From Treponema sp. (GTDB lineage Bacteria; Spirochaetota; Spirochaetia; Treponematales; Treponemataceae): DNA of 45,896 nt. The notes under the pieces were generated by a model that did no database searches, was not told the DNA's origin, and saw nothing but the letters and a program-made list of their open reading frames with translations. Made by a program: the position numbers and the translations under genes. This document shows, piece after piece, positions 23,685 to 31,419 of this stretch. The DNA lies in the NCBI GenBank assembly GCA_017450535.1, contig JAFSTK010000088.1:1-45896 (forward strand), written 5' to 3'. The first letter of the stretch is position 1, and every line of letters begins with the position of its first letter.

Positions 23685-24648
23685 CGGTATCGGGCGGAAC
23701 ATAACATATCTTAGAATCTCGGTGACTGACCGCTGCAATTTGCGCTGTGCGTATTGTATGCCAAAAAACGGAATCTGTGCATTTCCTCATTCAGAGATAT
23801 TGTCGTTTGAAGAGATTGAACGACTTGTCCGCATCATGTCAGGCGCGGGCATAAAAAAAGTGCGCTTGACGGGCGGTGAGCCATTGGTCAGAAAAGATGT
23901 CGCAAAACTGGTCAAAATGATTTCCGGCATTCCAGGCATAGATTCTCTGAATATTACGACAAACGGCATCCTTCTTCCTGAATATGCACACGAACTCAAG
24001 CAGGCGGGACTTTTTGGAGTGAACATCAGTTTGGACACGCTGAACCCGGCGCATTTTGAGCGTATTTCAGGCGGCGGAAATTTGGCTGATGTTCTGCATG
24101 GAATTGATGCGGGAATTGCCGAAGGATTTAAAATCAAACTGAACGCTGTGCCCGTAAAAGGGTATAATGATGACGACATCGTTTCCTTGTGCTCATTTGC
24201 TTCTGAAAAAAACATAGATATCCGCATTATTGAGCTCATGCCGATTGGCGAGGCGGTGAACTATCGTGGCATTACGTCGGAAAAATTGATTTCCCGTCTT
24301 TCAGAAAAATTCGGTGAGCCGGAGCCGTTGGGACGTGAAGATTCTCCTGCGATGTATTATCAGTTTCCGGCTCTGAAAAACCGCGTGGGATTTATTCAGC
24401 CTTTGTCGAATTGTTTTTGCGCGGAATGTAACAGGATTCGGCTTACGGCAGACGGATTTTTGAAATTATGTCTTCATCATAAGAAGGGAATTGATGTAAA
24501 ATCACATCTGAGAAGCGGAAAAAACGATGAGGAAATTAACAAGATAATTACGGATGCGATTTTGGAAAAGCCGGTCTCGCACAACTTCACCGGGCAAGGC
24601 GTTATTGTGGATTCCGAAAACAGAACGATGGCGCAGATAGGGGGATAA
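23677..24648 (+). CDS. moaA: GTP 3',8-cyclase MoaA
   Basis: Radical SAM enzyme that begins molybdenum cofactor synthesis by converting GTP to 3',8-cyclo-GTP, the substrate of MoaC. The first [4Fe-4S] site is CNLRCAYCMP (residues about 18-27), then VRLTGGEPLVRKDV, LNITTNGILLPEYA and, for the second cluster, NCFCAECNRIRLTADGFLKLCL (about residues 246-267) with the C-terminal GG ending (QIGG). The ATG at 23677 is used because GGAG (23665-23668) lies 8 bases upstream; starts further up lie inside modB. 323 residues, normal. It overlaps modB and is followed after one base by the next gene. Confidence 0.96.
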   Translation: MIDGIGRNITYLRISVTDRCNLRCAYCMPKNGICAFPHSEILSFEEIERLVRIMSGAGIKKVRLTGGEPLVRKDVAKLVKMISGIPGIDSLNITTNGILLPEYAHELKQAGLFGVNISLDTLNPAHFERISGGGNLADVLHGIDAGIAEGFKIKLNAVPVKGYNDDDIVSLCSFASEKNIDIRIIELMPIGEAVNYRGITSEKLISRLSEKFGEPEPLGREDSPAMYYQFPALKNRVGFIQPLSNCFCAECNRIRLTADGFLKLCLHHKKGIDVKSHLRSGKNDEEINKIITDAILEKPVSHNFTGQGVIVDSENRTMAQIGG

Positions 24649-24649
24649 A

Positions 24650-25588
24650 ATGGGAAAAATTGTCGCAGTTTGTATCAGCGAAAAAAAAGGAACCGTCAAA
24701 AATGACAAAGGCTCTTGCAGAATTATAGAAAATTTTGGACTGGAACATGATGCCCATGCAGGAAGCGAGCGTCAGGTGAGCCTGCTTTCTGCGGAAAGTG
24801 TCGAAGCGTTCAGACAAAAGACAAACGGCGAGATTCCGTTACCCCCCGGCGTATTCGGCGAAAATCTGCTTGTTTCGGGAATTCCTCTCACCTTGCTTCC
24901 GATTGGCACGCGGCTCAGAACAGGCACGGTGCTTTTGGAAATGACCCAAATCGGAAAAAAATGTCATACTGGCTGCGAGATTGCAAAGCGGGCGGGGGAG
25001 TGCATCATGCCGCATGAAGGTGTGTTCGCAAAAGTCCTCTCAGGCGGCGTCGTAAAAAATGGCGACACGATTGAAGTTTTGCCAGACGAACAAGGAAAAA
25101 AACAGAGCGCATATACCGCCGCCATCATTACCGTAAGCGACCGTTCTTTTCGTGGTGAGCGGGAAGACGCAAGCGGACCTGTTCTCGCAGAAGAATTGAC
25201 CAAAGCGGGCTATACGATTACCGAAACACTTTTGCTCCCGGATGAAGAAGAGGATATTGCAGCCGCGCTCATCCGAATCTGCGACACACAAAAGCCCGCT
25301 GTCATTTTTACGACAGGCGGCACCGGTTTTTCTGTCCGCGATTGCACTCCGGAAGCCACGCTCAAAGTTGCAGAACGAAATGCTCCCGGCATAGCAGAAG
25401 CAATCCGCGCTGAAAGCATGAAGATAACGCCGCACGCAATGCTCAGCCGCGCGGTGAGTGTCATCCGTGGGCGAACGATTATCATCAATTTGCCAGGCTC
25501 GCCAAAAGCGGTGAAAGAATCCCTTGCCGTCGTGCTTCCAGCTTTAGCGCATGGAATACTGATTCTTCTTGGTGAGGCTGACGGCTGA
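24650..25588 (+). CDS. MOSC-MogA fusion protein
   Basis: Two Mo-cofactor domains in 312 residues. Residues about 1-145 form a MOSC domain (GLEHDAHAGSERQVSLLS, GVFGENLLVSGI, a GIAKR-like EIAKRAGECIMPHEGVFAKV stretch). MOSC proteins handle sulfur for Mo cofactors. From about residue 153 the chain is MogA/MoaB-like: AAIITVSDRSFRGEREDASG, VIFTTGGTGFSVRDCTPEAT and IINLPGSPKAVKESLAVVLP are the adenylyltransferase signatures; this domain activates molybdopterin with AMP before MoeA inserts Mo. The ATG at 24650 follows the moaA stop by one base. It ends the plus-strand operon and converges on a TRAP binding protein gene 19 bases away. Confidence 0.9.
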   Translation: MGKIVAVCISEKKGTVKNDKGSCRIIENFGLEHDAHAGSERQVSLLSAESVEAFRQKTNGEIPLPPGVFGENLLVSGIPLTLLPIGTRLRTGTVLLEMTQIGKKCHTGCEIAKRAGECIMPHEGVFAKVLSGGVVKNGDTIEVLPDEQGKKQSAYTAAIITVSDRSFRGEREDASGPVLAEELTKAGYTITETLLLPDEEEDIAAALIRICDTQKPAVIFTTGGTGFSVRDCTPEATLKVAERNAPGIAEAIRAESMKITPHAMLSRAVSVIRGRTIIINLPGSPKAVKESLAVVLPALAHGILILLGEADG

Positions 25589-25607
25589 TTTTTTGATTTG
25601 ATTTTTG

Positions 25608-26606
25608 TTACTTGGCGTAACTTAAAATCTCGTTGTAAAGCTCCATGTTTTCTGCGGAGGTTTCCTTGATAAAATCAGCGCAGGCTTTTTGCCAGGGAAC
25701 GATGTTGTCCACTTGTACAACGGAAACGCCCGCCGCTTTGATTTGCTCAAGCACTTTGTCTTCTTCTTCCTGGGAAATCTTGTGGCAGAATTCGCTTGCG
25801 TAAGCACCAGCTTCACGGATAATCTGCTGCTGTTTTTCTGAGAGAGAGTCCCATGCTTCCGTGGTGATAAATGTTTCCATGATGCCGAGCTGGTGTCCGT
25901 CGAGAATGATGTTCGGCGCGACTTCTTCAAAATGATTTGCCAGATAATTTGCGAGCGGCTGGTCTGCTACGTCAACTTCACCTGTCTGCAGAGCGACATA
26001 CAATTCTGAAAAATCAACTTTTTTTTCTTTCATTTTGAGATTTTTCGCAATTGCCTGCAATGTTTTGTCGCTGGTAACGCGCATGGTCAGTCCTTCAAAG
26101 TCCTTTATTGAAGTAGCTTTTCTAGTGGAGAATAAATGCCTGAATCCTTCTTCGCCATAGTAGAGCCCGATAATGTTGAGACCTTTTTCTCTTGGATTGT
26201 CGAGCAGTTTACGGGCTGTTTCTGATGTGGCAAAAGACCAAAAATGCTCGCGATTTTTAAAAGTGAACGGAATGGAAAGAAGTTCATATTCTTTGCAACC
26301 GAGCGACACAAGTCCTGCTGTAGACTGACGAGAAATGTCGATATAGCTGTCCGGCTGCACCATCAGTTTTCTGATTGCACCGTTGTCACCCAAAATGCCG
26401 GAGCATTGCAAGTCAATCTTGATTTTGCCGCCAGAAAGCTCCTCAACTTTTTCCTTGAAAGCTTGGTCAACACGTCCTGCAAGTGTTTCGGGCGGATTTA
26501 CTTCTGCCATAACAAGCGTGATTACCTTTTCGTTGTTGTTTTTGTTGCAGGAAAAAAGACTTAGTGCCACTATAACGCACACTACCGAAGATAAAATACT
26601 TTTCAT
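25608..26606 (-). CDS. TRAP transporter solute-binding lipoprotein (DctP family)
   Basis: A 332-residue periplasmic binding protein, lipid-anchored (MKSILSSVVCVIVALSLFSCNK, lipobox Cys 20). The DctP fold is shown by FKEKVEELSGGKIKIDLQ near residues 49-66, FEGLTMRVTSDKTLQAI with the conserved Arg that binds a carboxylate, and LYVALQTGEVDVADQPLANYL. It probably captures an organic acid. The membrane subunits DctQ and DctM are not adjacent. The gene has a near-consensus promoter (26636-26663) and a GGAGAG ribosome binding site, so it is a single-gene unit. Its substrate cannot be read from the sequence. Confidence 0.88.
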   Translation of the reverse strand: MKSILSSVVCVIVALSLFSCNKNNNEKVITLVMAEVNPPETLAGRVDQAFKEKVEELSGGKIKIDLQCSGILGDNGAIRKLMVQPDSYIDISRQSTAGLVSLGCKEYELLSIPFTFKNREHFWSFATSETARKLLDNPREKGLNIIGLYYGEEGFRHLFSTRKATSIKDFEGLTMRVTSDKTLQAIAKNLKMKEKKVDFSELYVALQTGEVDVADQPLANYLANHFEEVAPNIILDGHQLGIMETFITTEAWDSLSEKQQQIIREAGAYASEFCHKISQEEEDKVLEQIKAAGVSVVQVDNIVPWQKACADFIKETSAENMELYNEILSYAK

Positions 26607-26635
26607 AATGTTTAACTCTCCAAAGTTATGCTACT

Positions 26636-26663
26636 ATTATAACATGGTTTATTGTTTTGTCAA
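26636..26663 (-). promoter_or_regulatory. Consensus promoter of the TRAP binding protein
   Basis: On the minus strand TTGACA (26663-26658), a 16-base spacer, TATAAT (26641-26636): both hexamers perfect. Transcription should start about 20-25 bases before the ATG. Confidence 0.85.
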
Positions 26664-26667
26664 ATAA

Positions 26668-26696
26668 AAACACCGTCAGTGAAACTGACGGTGTTT
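26668..26696 (-). terminator. Terminator of the carboxyltransferase gene
   Basis: Perfect 13-bp stem AAACACCGTCAGT / ACTGACGGTGTTT with a GAA loop. On the minus strand it runs into TTTTTATTTG. It lies between the carboxyltransferase stop and the next promoter and could also stop plus-strand transcripts. Confidence 0.88.
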
Positions 26697-26727
26697 GGTG
26701 TTTGTGCTGAAATTACAGCGCGAGTTT

Positions 26728-28209
26728 TTAGAGCGGAATGTTTCCGTGTTTGCGGCACACTTTGTCGCTGTTTGTCTTTGTCTCCAGGAGGGCAAGGCTC
26801 TGCACGATACGTGCTCTTGTCTCTTCCGGCTGGATGACCGCGCTGATGTAGTCACGCTGAGCGGCAATTGTGGGGGTCATAAAGGTCTCGCGGTATTCCT
26901 GACCTTTCTGTGCTTTTACTGCGGGGTCAGCTTCTTTTGAGTACAAAATGCCGATTGCGCCTTCTGCACCCATAACAGCGATTTCTGCCTTGGGCCATGC
27001 GTACACAAAGTCTGCGCCGAGATGTTTTGAACACATTGCGATGTATGCGCCACCGTATGCCTTGCGTGTGATAATCGTCACTTTCGGCACGCTTGCTTCG
27101 CTGTATGCGTAGAGCACTTTTGCGCCGTGGCGGATAATGCCTTTCTGCTCTTCCTGCGGACCGGGGATAAAGCCGGGAACGTCCACAAAGTTCAAAAGCG
27201 GAATATTGTAGCAGTCACAGAAGCGAACATGGCGTGCGATTTTGTCAGAAGCGTCGCAGTTCAAAACACCGCCAAGGAATCCCGGATTGTTCGCCACAAC
27301 GCCGACCGTCTTTCCTTCAACCTTTGCAAAACCGACAACCGCATTCTGTGCGAATTCTGCCATCACTTCAAAGAAGCTGTCGTCATCAGTCACGTCGTTA
27401 ATCACTTCACGGATGTCGTAGCCCTTGGTGCTCACTTCCGGAAGACTTGTGTTGATGTGCTTTGCCTTATGCTTTGCGTCAAATTTGATTTTGCTTTCGA
27501 CTGTCTGCGCTTCGCCGTAGAAATGCGGGATGTAGTCCAAAAGTTTGCGCACTTTTTCGTAGCAGTCTTTTTCGTTGTCACAGCGATAATGTGCCACGCC
27601 TGACTTCTGGCTGTGAATTGCAGCGCCTCCCAAATCCTCGTCAGTAATGTCCATGAACATAACCTGTTTGACGACCTTGGGACCTGTGATGTACATCTGT
27701 GAAATCTTGTCTACCGTGAAGATAAAATCGGTCAGTCCCGGAGAATACACCGCACCGCCTGCACACGGACCTGCGACAATTGAAATCTGCGGAATTACGC
27801 CAGAAGCGCGCACATTCTGATAGAAAATGTCACCATAACCGCACAATGCGTCAACGCCTTCCTGAATACGCGCTCCGCCTGAATCGTTTACGCCGATAAC
27901 CGGGCATTTGATTTCAATTGCTTTTGCAATCAGCTCTGCGATTTTCTGTCCGTGTACTTTGCCCAATGAACCGCCCTGTACGGTAAAGTCCTGCGCATAG
28001 ACGGCGACTTTTTTTCCATTGATTGTGCCAAAGCCAGTGATAACGCCGTCATACGGAATCTCTTTCTTTTCCATGCCAAAGTTGGTGCACTGATGACGCG
28101 CATTGGCATAGATTTCCATAAAACTGCCTTTGTCACACAGCGCGTTGATACGTTCAATCGCATGCAGTTTGCCTTTTGCGTGCTGTTTTTCCAGATTGTA
28201 TTCTGCCAT
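26728..28209 (-). CDS. Acyl-CoA carboxyltransferase beta subunit
   Basis: A 493-residue carboxyltransferase of the propionyl-CoA carboxylase beta / methylmalonyl-CoA decarboxylase alpha family; it moves a carboxyl group between biotin and an acyl-CoA. Two crotonase-like halves are visible: GGSLGKVHGQKIAELIAKA and VNDSGGARIQEGVDAL (about residues 79-122) in the first, and VDVPGFIPGPQEEQKGIIRHGAKVLYAYSEA followed by KAYGGAYIAMCSKHLGADFVYAWPKAEIAVMG in the second (described in pieces). The start MAEYNLEKQHAKGKL at 28209 has GAGGTAAT upstream; 64 more in-frame codons upstream overlap the promoter and are not coding. No biotin carboxylase, biotin carrier or Na+-pump subunit is adjacent, so the partner and direction are undetermined. 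Confidence 0.88.
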   Translation of the reverse strand: MAEYNLEKQHAKGKLHAIERINALCDKGSFMEIYANARHQCTNFGMEKKEIPYDGVITGFGTINGKKVAVYAQDFTVQGGSLGKVHGQKIAELIAKAIEIKCPVIGVNDSGGARIQEGVDALCGYGDIFYQNVRASGVIPQISIVAGPCAGGAVYSPGLTDFIFTVDKISQMYITGPKVVKQVMFMDITDEDLGGAAIHSQKSGVAHYRCDNEKDCYEKVRKLLDYIPHFYGEAQTVESKIKFDAKHKAKHINTSLPEVSTKGYDIREVINDVTDDDSFFEVMAEFAQNAVVGFAKVEGKTVGVVANNPGFLGGVLNCDASDKIARHVRFCDCYNIPLLNFVDVPGFIPGPQEEQKGIIRHGAKVLYAYSEASVPKVTIITRKAYGGAYIAMCSKHLGADFVYAWPKAEIAVMGAEGAIGILYSKEADPAVKAQKGQEYRETFMTPTIAAQRDYISAVIQPEETRARIVQSLALLETKTNSDKVCRKHGNIPL

Positions 28210-28243
28210 AAAAATTACCTCGACATTTGTAAAAGATAGCAAC

Positions 28244-28299
28244 AGTGTATAGCGAAAAATGGTTTTTGTCAATATGACATTTTTTGTAAATATGTCATA
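28244..28299 (-). promoter_or_regulatory. Carboxyltransferase promoter with palindromic operator-like element
   Basis: Minus strand: TTGACA (28272-28267), 17 bases, TACACT (28249-28244). Directly upstream and touching the -35 is an inverted repeat TATGACAT / ATGTCATA (28273-28280 and 28292-28299). The pentamer TGACA/TGTCA occurs three times in 33 bases. A regulator site is inferred. Confidence 0.65.
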
Positions 28300-28300
28300 A

Positions 28301-28469
28301 TTAGGGCGGTGCGCCACATTCGTGTCGCCGGGCTTTGCGCAGTTCCGCTTTCGCTCCATTCGTCCGCTAACGCTTCCGAACGGCTTACGCCGCTGCTCCA
28401 ATCCCTACCGCACAGGAGGTGCGGCTTATCAAGACGGCAGCTTGCGCCAACTGCACAATCCCTACCGCA
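28301..28469. repeat. GC-rich repeat-like element
   Basis: A local GC-rich block in an AT-rich surrounding, non-coding on both strands, lying after the 583-residue gene and upstream of the carboxyltransferase. It contains a 14-base direct repeat CAATCCCTACCGCA at 28399-28412 and 28456-28469 and a hairpin CCGCAC...GTGCGG (28408-28424). The second copy overlaps the stop codon of the neighbouring gene. It looks like an interspersed intergenic repeat, but only one copy is in the window. Confidence 0.5.
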
Positions 28470-30213
28470 GACGCTTATGCAGCACAAGTTCTCCGGCGTT
28501 GATTTCTTCATCGGTAGGAAGCCAGTCATATTTCTCCCGCAGGAGCGCGACGCTTTTTGAAACGTCTCCGCCGGTTGCGTCAAGGGCGGCCTGGTAGTCC
28601 GCAGAAAAATCCTTGGTGAATACAAATTGTTGTTTGTTTTTGCTCTTTACATCCGTCACAATCCATCGGCTTCCTTTCCAAGTGAGCGTTACGGTGTCGC
28701 GCACTTGGTTTATGCTGAGCCGCGCGTCTCCGTCGCTGTTCACAAGAAAATATTCCGCCTTGTGCTGGACAGTCGCGCCGCGTTTGAGCGTGACACCTTC
28801 TTCCGCCGTCAATTTTTCTGGCTTGTCAGCGCGGGTAGGATATTTATAGAAGACATCTGCGCTCTTTCCGTCGATGGTCAGCTGGGTCAGTCCGAACTGC
28901 CAGTATTTCGTCTTGTTTTTGAAGAACAGCCATTCTGCCGTGCTCACGGTATCTTCATTCTGGTTCATGGCAAATCGGCTGCGGTTGGTCACGTAAAAGC
29001 CGCTCACAATCTGTTTGAGGTTTTTGAGGTTCTTTCCTTTTGCGATTTCCTGAAGGTGGGGGACGCTGCTTTTGTGAATCGTCGCATACAATTCCTGCGT
29101 GGTTTCCCAAGAGGTAAGTCCCTTGCTTGTGGCAAGTTTTTGGTTTTCGCGCTGAAATGAGGTGATTGCCCAGACAGCGAGCACTATGGCGATGCCCGCC
29201 ACAATTAATCTGCTGTGGTTTCTGCGGGTAAAACGTCTGCGCTTTACGGTCGCGGTTTGTTTTTTCAAAAATCGTTCTCGGCGTGCGATAAACTCTTCTT
29301 CGGAAAGCTCAGGTGTGCGCGTGGCAGGCACAGAATCATCGCTGTTCGTTAATTCTTGTGCGAATACGTCGAGTGAGAATCGTTTTGCCGTCGCCAGAAT
29401 TTTTTTTCGCCGCTCCTCATCTTTTTCGCTCACAAAGCGACGCTCTCCGGGCAATGGTTTTGCTTCCGCGCTCACTTGGAGACCGCAATCAATTGCGCTC
29501 GCCAAATCGGAATTGAGTCCGTTAATCTGCATATAGCTCGGCACAAAGCGCGCGTCAAAAATATCCGCCTGCCGTTTGGACAAGTCGCGCTCAGGGTAGG
29601 GGAGAGTTCCGCACAGCGCGCGATAAGCGATAACTGCCCGCGTGAACAACAATGCGTCCGTGCCGGTAAGTCCTTTGCGGATAAAAAATCCTTGGTAGTC
29701 CGCATAGTTTTCGCGCGTGTTGTTTGCCGAGCGGTCAAATAAATTGGCGGGCAAAAAGAGAATCCGTGTGTACGACGGCGTTGTTCTGTTTTCGTCTGTC
29801 TCTTGTGCAACGTTCTCCGTGCGGGTCTCCGCAAACAGCATGATTCCTTCTGCGCCCACATCGTTCAGCGCGACATTCTGTTCCAGTGCCGCCGTGAGCG
29901 CAAACAAGACCGCCTTTGCCGCCGCATGCATGTCGGATTGAGTGCCGTTCTCAAAAATCTCGTACAAAGTTTTTCCGCCTCCGAGCGATGGGCCCGCAAA
30001 GGCGACAATGCCGTTCTCATCAGTTTTCGTGCCAGTGAATTTCCATGGCTCAAACGTCACGTCGCTCGTGTCTGCCGCCTTTTCTGGAATCGTCGCGACA
30101 AAACCATTCTCGTCAATTTCCCGAATGTACTGTGTGCGCCCAAACGCATCCTCAGAAAGCGAGGTGGAAAGAAAAATCAGATTATCTTTAATAGAAACAA
30201 TGTGCGAAATCAT
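28462..30213 (-). CDS. Single-pass membrane protein with kinase-like N-terminal region
   Basis: I do not recognise a named family. The 583-residue chain has one transmembrane segment (RLIVAGIAIVLAVWAITSF, about residues 333-352) after a basic stretch (KRRRFTRRNHSR), so the N-terminal 330 residues are probably cytoplasmic and the last 230 periplasmic. Around residue 190-240 the text FTRAVIAYRALCGTLPYPERD followed by VPSYMQINGLNSDLASAIDCGL resembles the end of a Ser/Thr kinase C-lobe, but no HRD or DFG motif is visible, which suggests a degenerate kinase. The C-terminal part (WLFFKNKTKYWQFG; RGATVQHKAEYFLVNSDGDARL) looks beta-rich. Start ATG 30213. It is divergent from the cobalamin riboswitch. 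Function unknown. Confidence 0.7.
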   Translation of the reverse strand: MISHIVSIKDNLIFLSTSLSEDAFGRTQYIREIDENGFVATIPEKAADTSDVTFEPWKFTGTKTDENGIVAFAGPSLGGGKTLYEIFENGTQSDMHAAAKAVLFALTAALEQNVALNDVGAEGIMLFAETRTENVAQETDENRTTPSYTRILFLPANLFDRSANNTRENYADYQGFFIRKGLTGTDALLFTRAVIAYRALCGTLPYPERDLSKRQADIFDARFVPSYMQINGLNSDLASAIDCGLQVSAEAKPLPGERRFVSEKDEERRKKILATAKRFSLDVFAQELTNSDDSVPATRTPELSEEEFIARRERFLKKQTATVKRRRFTRRNHSRLIVAGIAIVLAVWAITSFQRENQKLATSKGLTSWETTQELYATIHKSSVPHLQEIAKGKNLKNLKQIVSGFYVTNRSRFAMNQNEDTVSTAEWLFFKNKTKYWQFGLTQLTIDGKSADVFYKYPTRADKPEKLTAEEGVTLKRGATVQHKAEYFLVNSDGDARLSINQVRDTVTLTWKGSRWIVTDVKSKNKQQFVFTKDFSADYQAALDATGGDVSKSVALLREKYDWLPTDEEINAGELVLHKRLR

Positions 30214-30260
30214 GATTTAAAGATAGTCATTTTGTGTCCGAAAAGCAAGGGAAAAATGCG

Positions 30261-30289
30261 TTGCACAATTCCCCCTTATCTGTTATTTT
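30261..30289 (+). promoter_or_regulatory. Promoter of the riboswitch-led corrinoid operon
   Basis: TTGCAC (30261-30266), 17-base spacer, TATTTT (30284-30289), ending about 10 bases before the first conserved riboswitch bases. Confidence 0.55.
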
Positions 30290-30295
30290 ATTTAC

Positions 30296-30384
30296 ACGCA
30301 AGACTGCCGAAAGGCAACGGGGAAGCAGGTTGAAAGTACCTCACGGTCCCGCCACTGTAAAGTCAGAATGCCGGGTTTTGCGAC
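30296..30384 (+). promoter_or_regulatory. Cobalamin (AdoCbl) riboswitch
   Basis: The core is clear: GGCAACGGGGAAGCAGGT, then CACGGTCCCGCCACTGTAA, which is the conserved CCCGCCACTGT block of B12 riboswitches, followed by a B12-box-like AGTCAGAATGCCGGG. It stands directly before a BtuF-like binding protein and two cobalamin biosynthesis genes, as expected. The expression platform is compact: the coding start lies within about 30 bases, so control of translation initiation is likely. Confidence 0.88.
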
Positions 30385-30412
30385 AGAAAAATTCACGATG
30401 TATGGATTTGCT

Positions 30413-31405
30413 ATGAGAACTCTTTTTTTTCGCGCGCTCTTTGTCGCGTCTGTTTGTATTTTTGTTTCATCATCACTTTTTGCCGTCGCATTTACTGACG
30501 CGCTGAACCGTACCGTTTCCGTTGAATCTCCCCAAAAAGTCGCCGTATTGCAGGGAAGTCTCGCTTCTGTCTGGACGCTTGCCGGCGGAAAAATTGCCTG
30601 TGCCACAGCCGATGCATTCATTGAGCCACCCGCCCTTGAAGCACAACAAGCCGCTGAGCTGAACAAAAAATGGCATACCGATGTTTTTTCTGCGCATGAC
30701 GCTGGCGTAGTCAAAAAATCAGGCGGCGTAGAGAACGTGGGCACAATGATGAACCCGTCAAGCGAACTGCTTTTGGCAAATGGCGCGGATTTTGTCATTA
30801 TGAGCGCGAATATTTCCGGTCACAAAAAATTGCTTCCCCTGTTTGAGAGCGCGGGAATTGCATGCGCCTTTTTTGAGCTGGAGACATTTTCCGACTATCT
30901 GAACATGCTTAAAATCTGTACGGACATCACTGGAAAAACTGATTTGTATAGAAGAAATGGTGCGGAAGTGCAGAAAAAATGCGAGAAGATTATCAAAACC
31001 GCGCAGAAAAAAGCGAAAAAAACGCCACATCAGATTCTTCTGCTCCGTGCATTCAGCGCGGGTGCGAGCGCAAAAAACAGCACGAACAATATGACCGGCG
31101 CAATCCTAAAAGATTTGGGCGCGCACAATATTGCCGACTCAGACCGCTCGCTTAACGAGGATTTGAGCCTTGAAAAAATCATCGCTGATGACCCCGAATT
31201 CATTTTTGTGACGACGATGGGCGCGAGCGAAGAAAAAGCAATCGCAGGCTTTGAGAAAAAACTTGCCTCAAGCCCCGCATGGAACGATTTGCGCGCCGTA
31301 AAAAACGAAAAATGTTACATCCTTCCCCGTGAGTTGTTCCATTTTAAACCGACCGGCGAACGGTGGGTAGATTGTTACGAAATCTTAAGCGGGCTGTTGT
31401 ATTGA
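30413..31405 (+). CDS. ABC-type corrinoid/metal-chelate substrate-binding protein (BtuF-like)
   Basis: A 330-residue periplasmic binding protein of the BtuF/FecB class. The signal peptide is MRTLFFRALFVASVCIFVSS (through residue about 24, SLFA). The mature part begins AVAFTDALNRTVSVESPQKVAVL, a usual cluster-A8 start, with VGTMMNPSSELLLANGADFVI and ENVGTM as typical 'position of cargo' elements and LSLEKIIADDPEFIFVTTMG near the C-terminus. Substrate is inferred from the riboswitch and from cbiK/cbiD downstream: a corrinoid or cobalt chelate. ATG 30413 fits the signal peptide; ATG 30398 is possible, while an earlier in-frame ATG lies inside the riboswitch. No permease or ATPase gene is next to it. 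Confidence 0.85.
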   Translation: MRTLFFRALFVASVCIFVSSSLFAVAFTDALNRTVSVESPQKVAVLQGSLASVWTLAGGKIACATADAFIEPPALEAQQAAELNKKWHTDVFSAHDAGVVKKSGGVENVGTMMNPSSELLLANGADFVIMSANISGHKKLLPLFESAGIACAFFELETFSDYLNMLKICTDITGKTDLYRRNGAEVQKKCEKIIKTAQKKAKKTPHQILLLRAFSAGASAKNSTNNMTGAILKDLGAHNIADSDRSLNEDLSLEKIIADDPEFIFVTTMGASEEKAIAGFEKKLASSPAWNDLRAVKNEKCYILPRELFHFKPTGERWVDCYEILSGLLY

Positions 31406-31419
31406 ACGGTAAAAAAGTG

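Noticed and set aside
28210..28401. An in-frame 64-codon N-terminal extension of the carboxyltransferase
   Set aside because: It covers a good promoter and operator-like palindrome, has no family similarity, and the ATG at 28209 has its own ribosome binding site.
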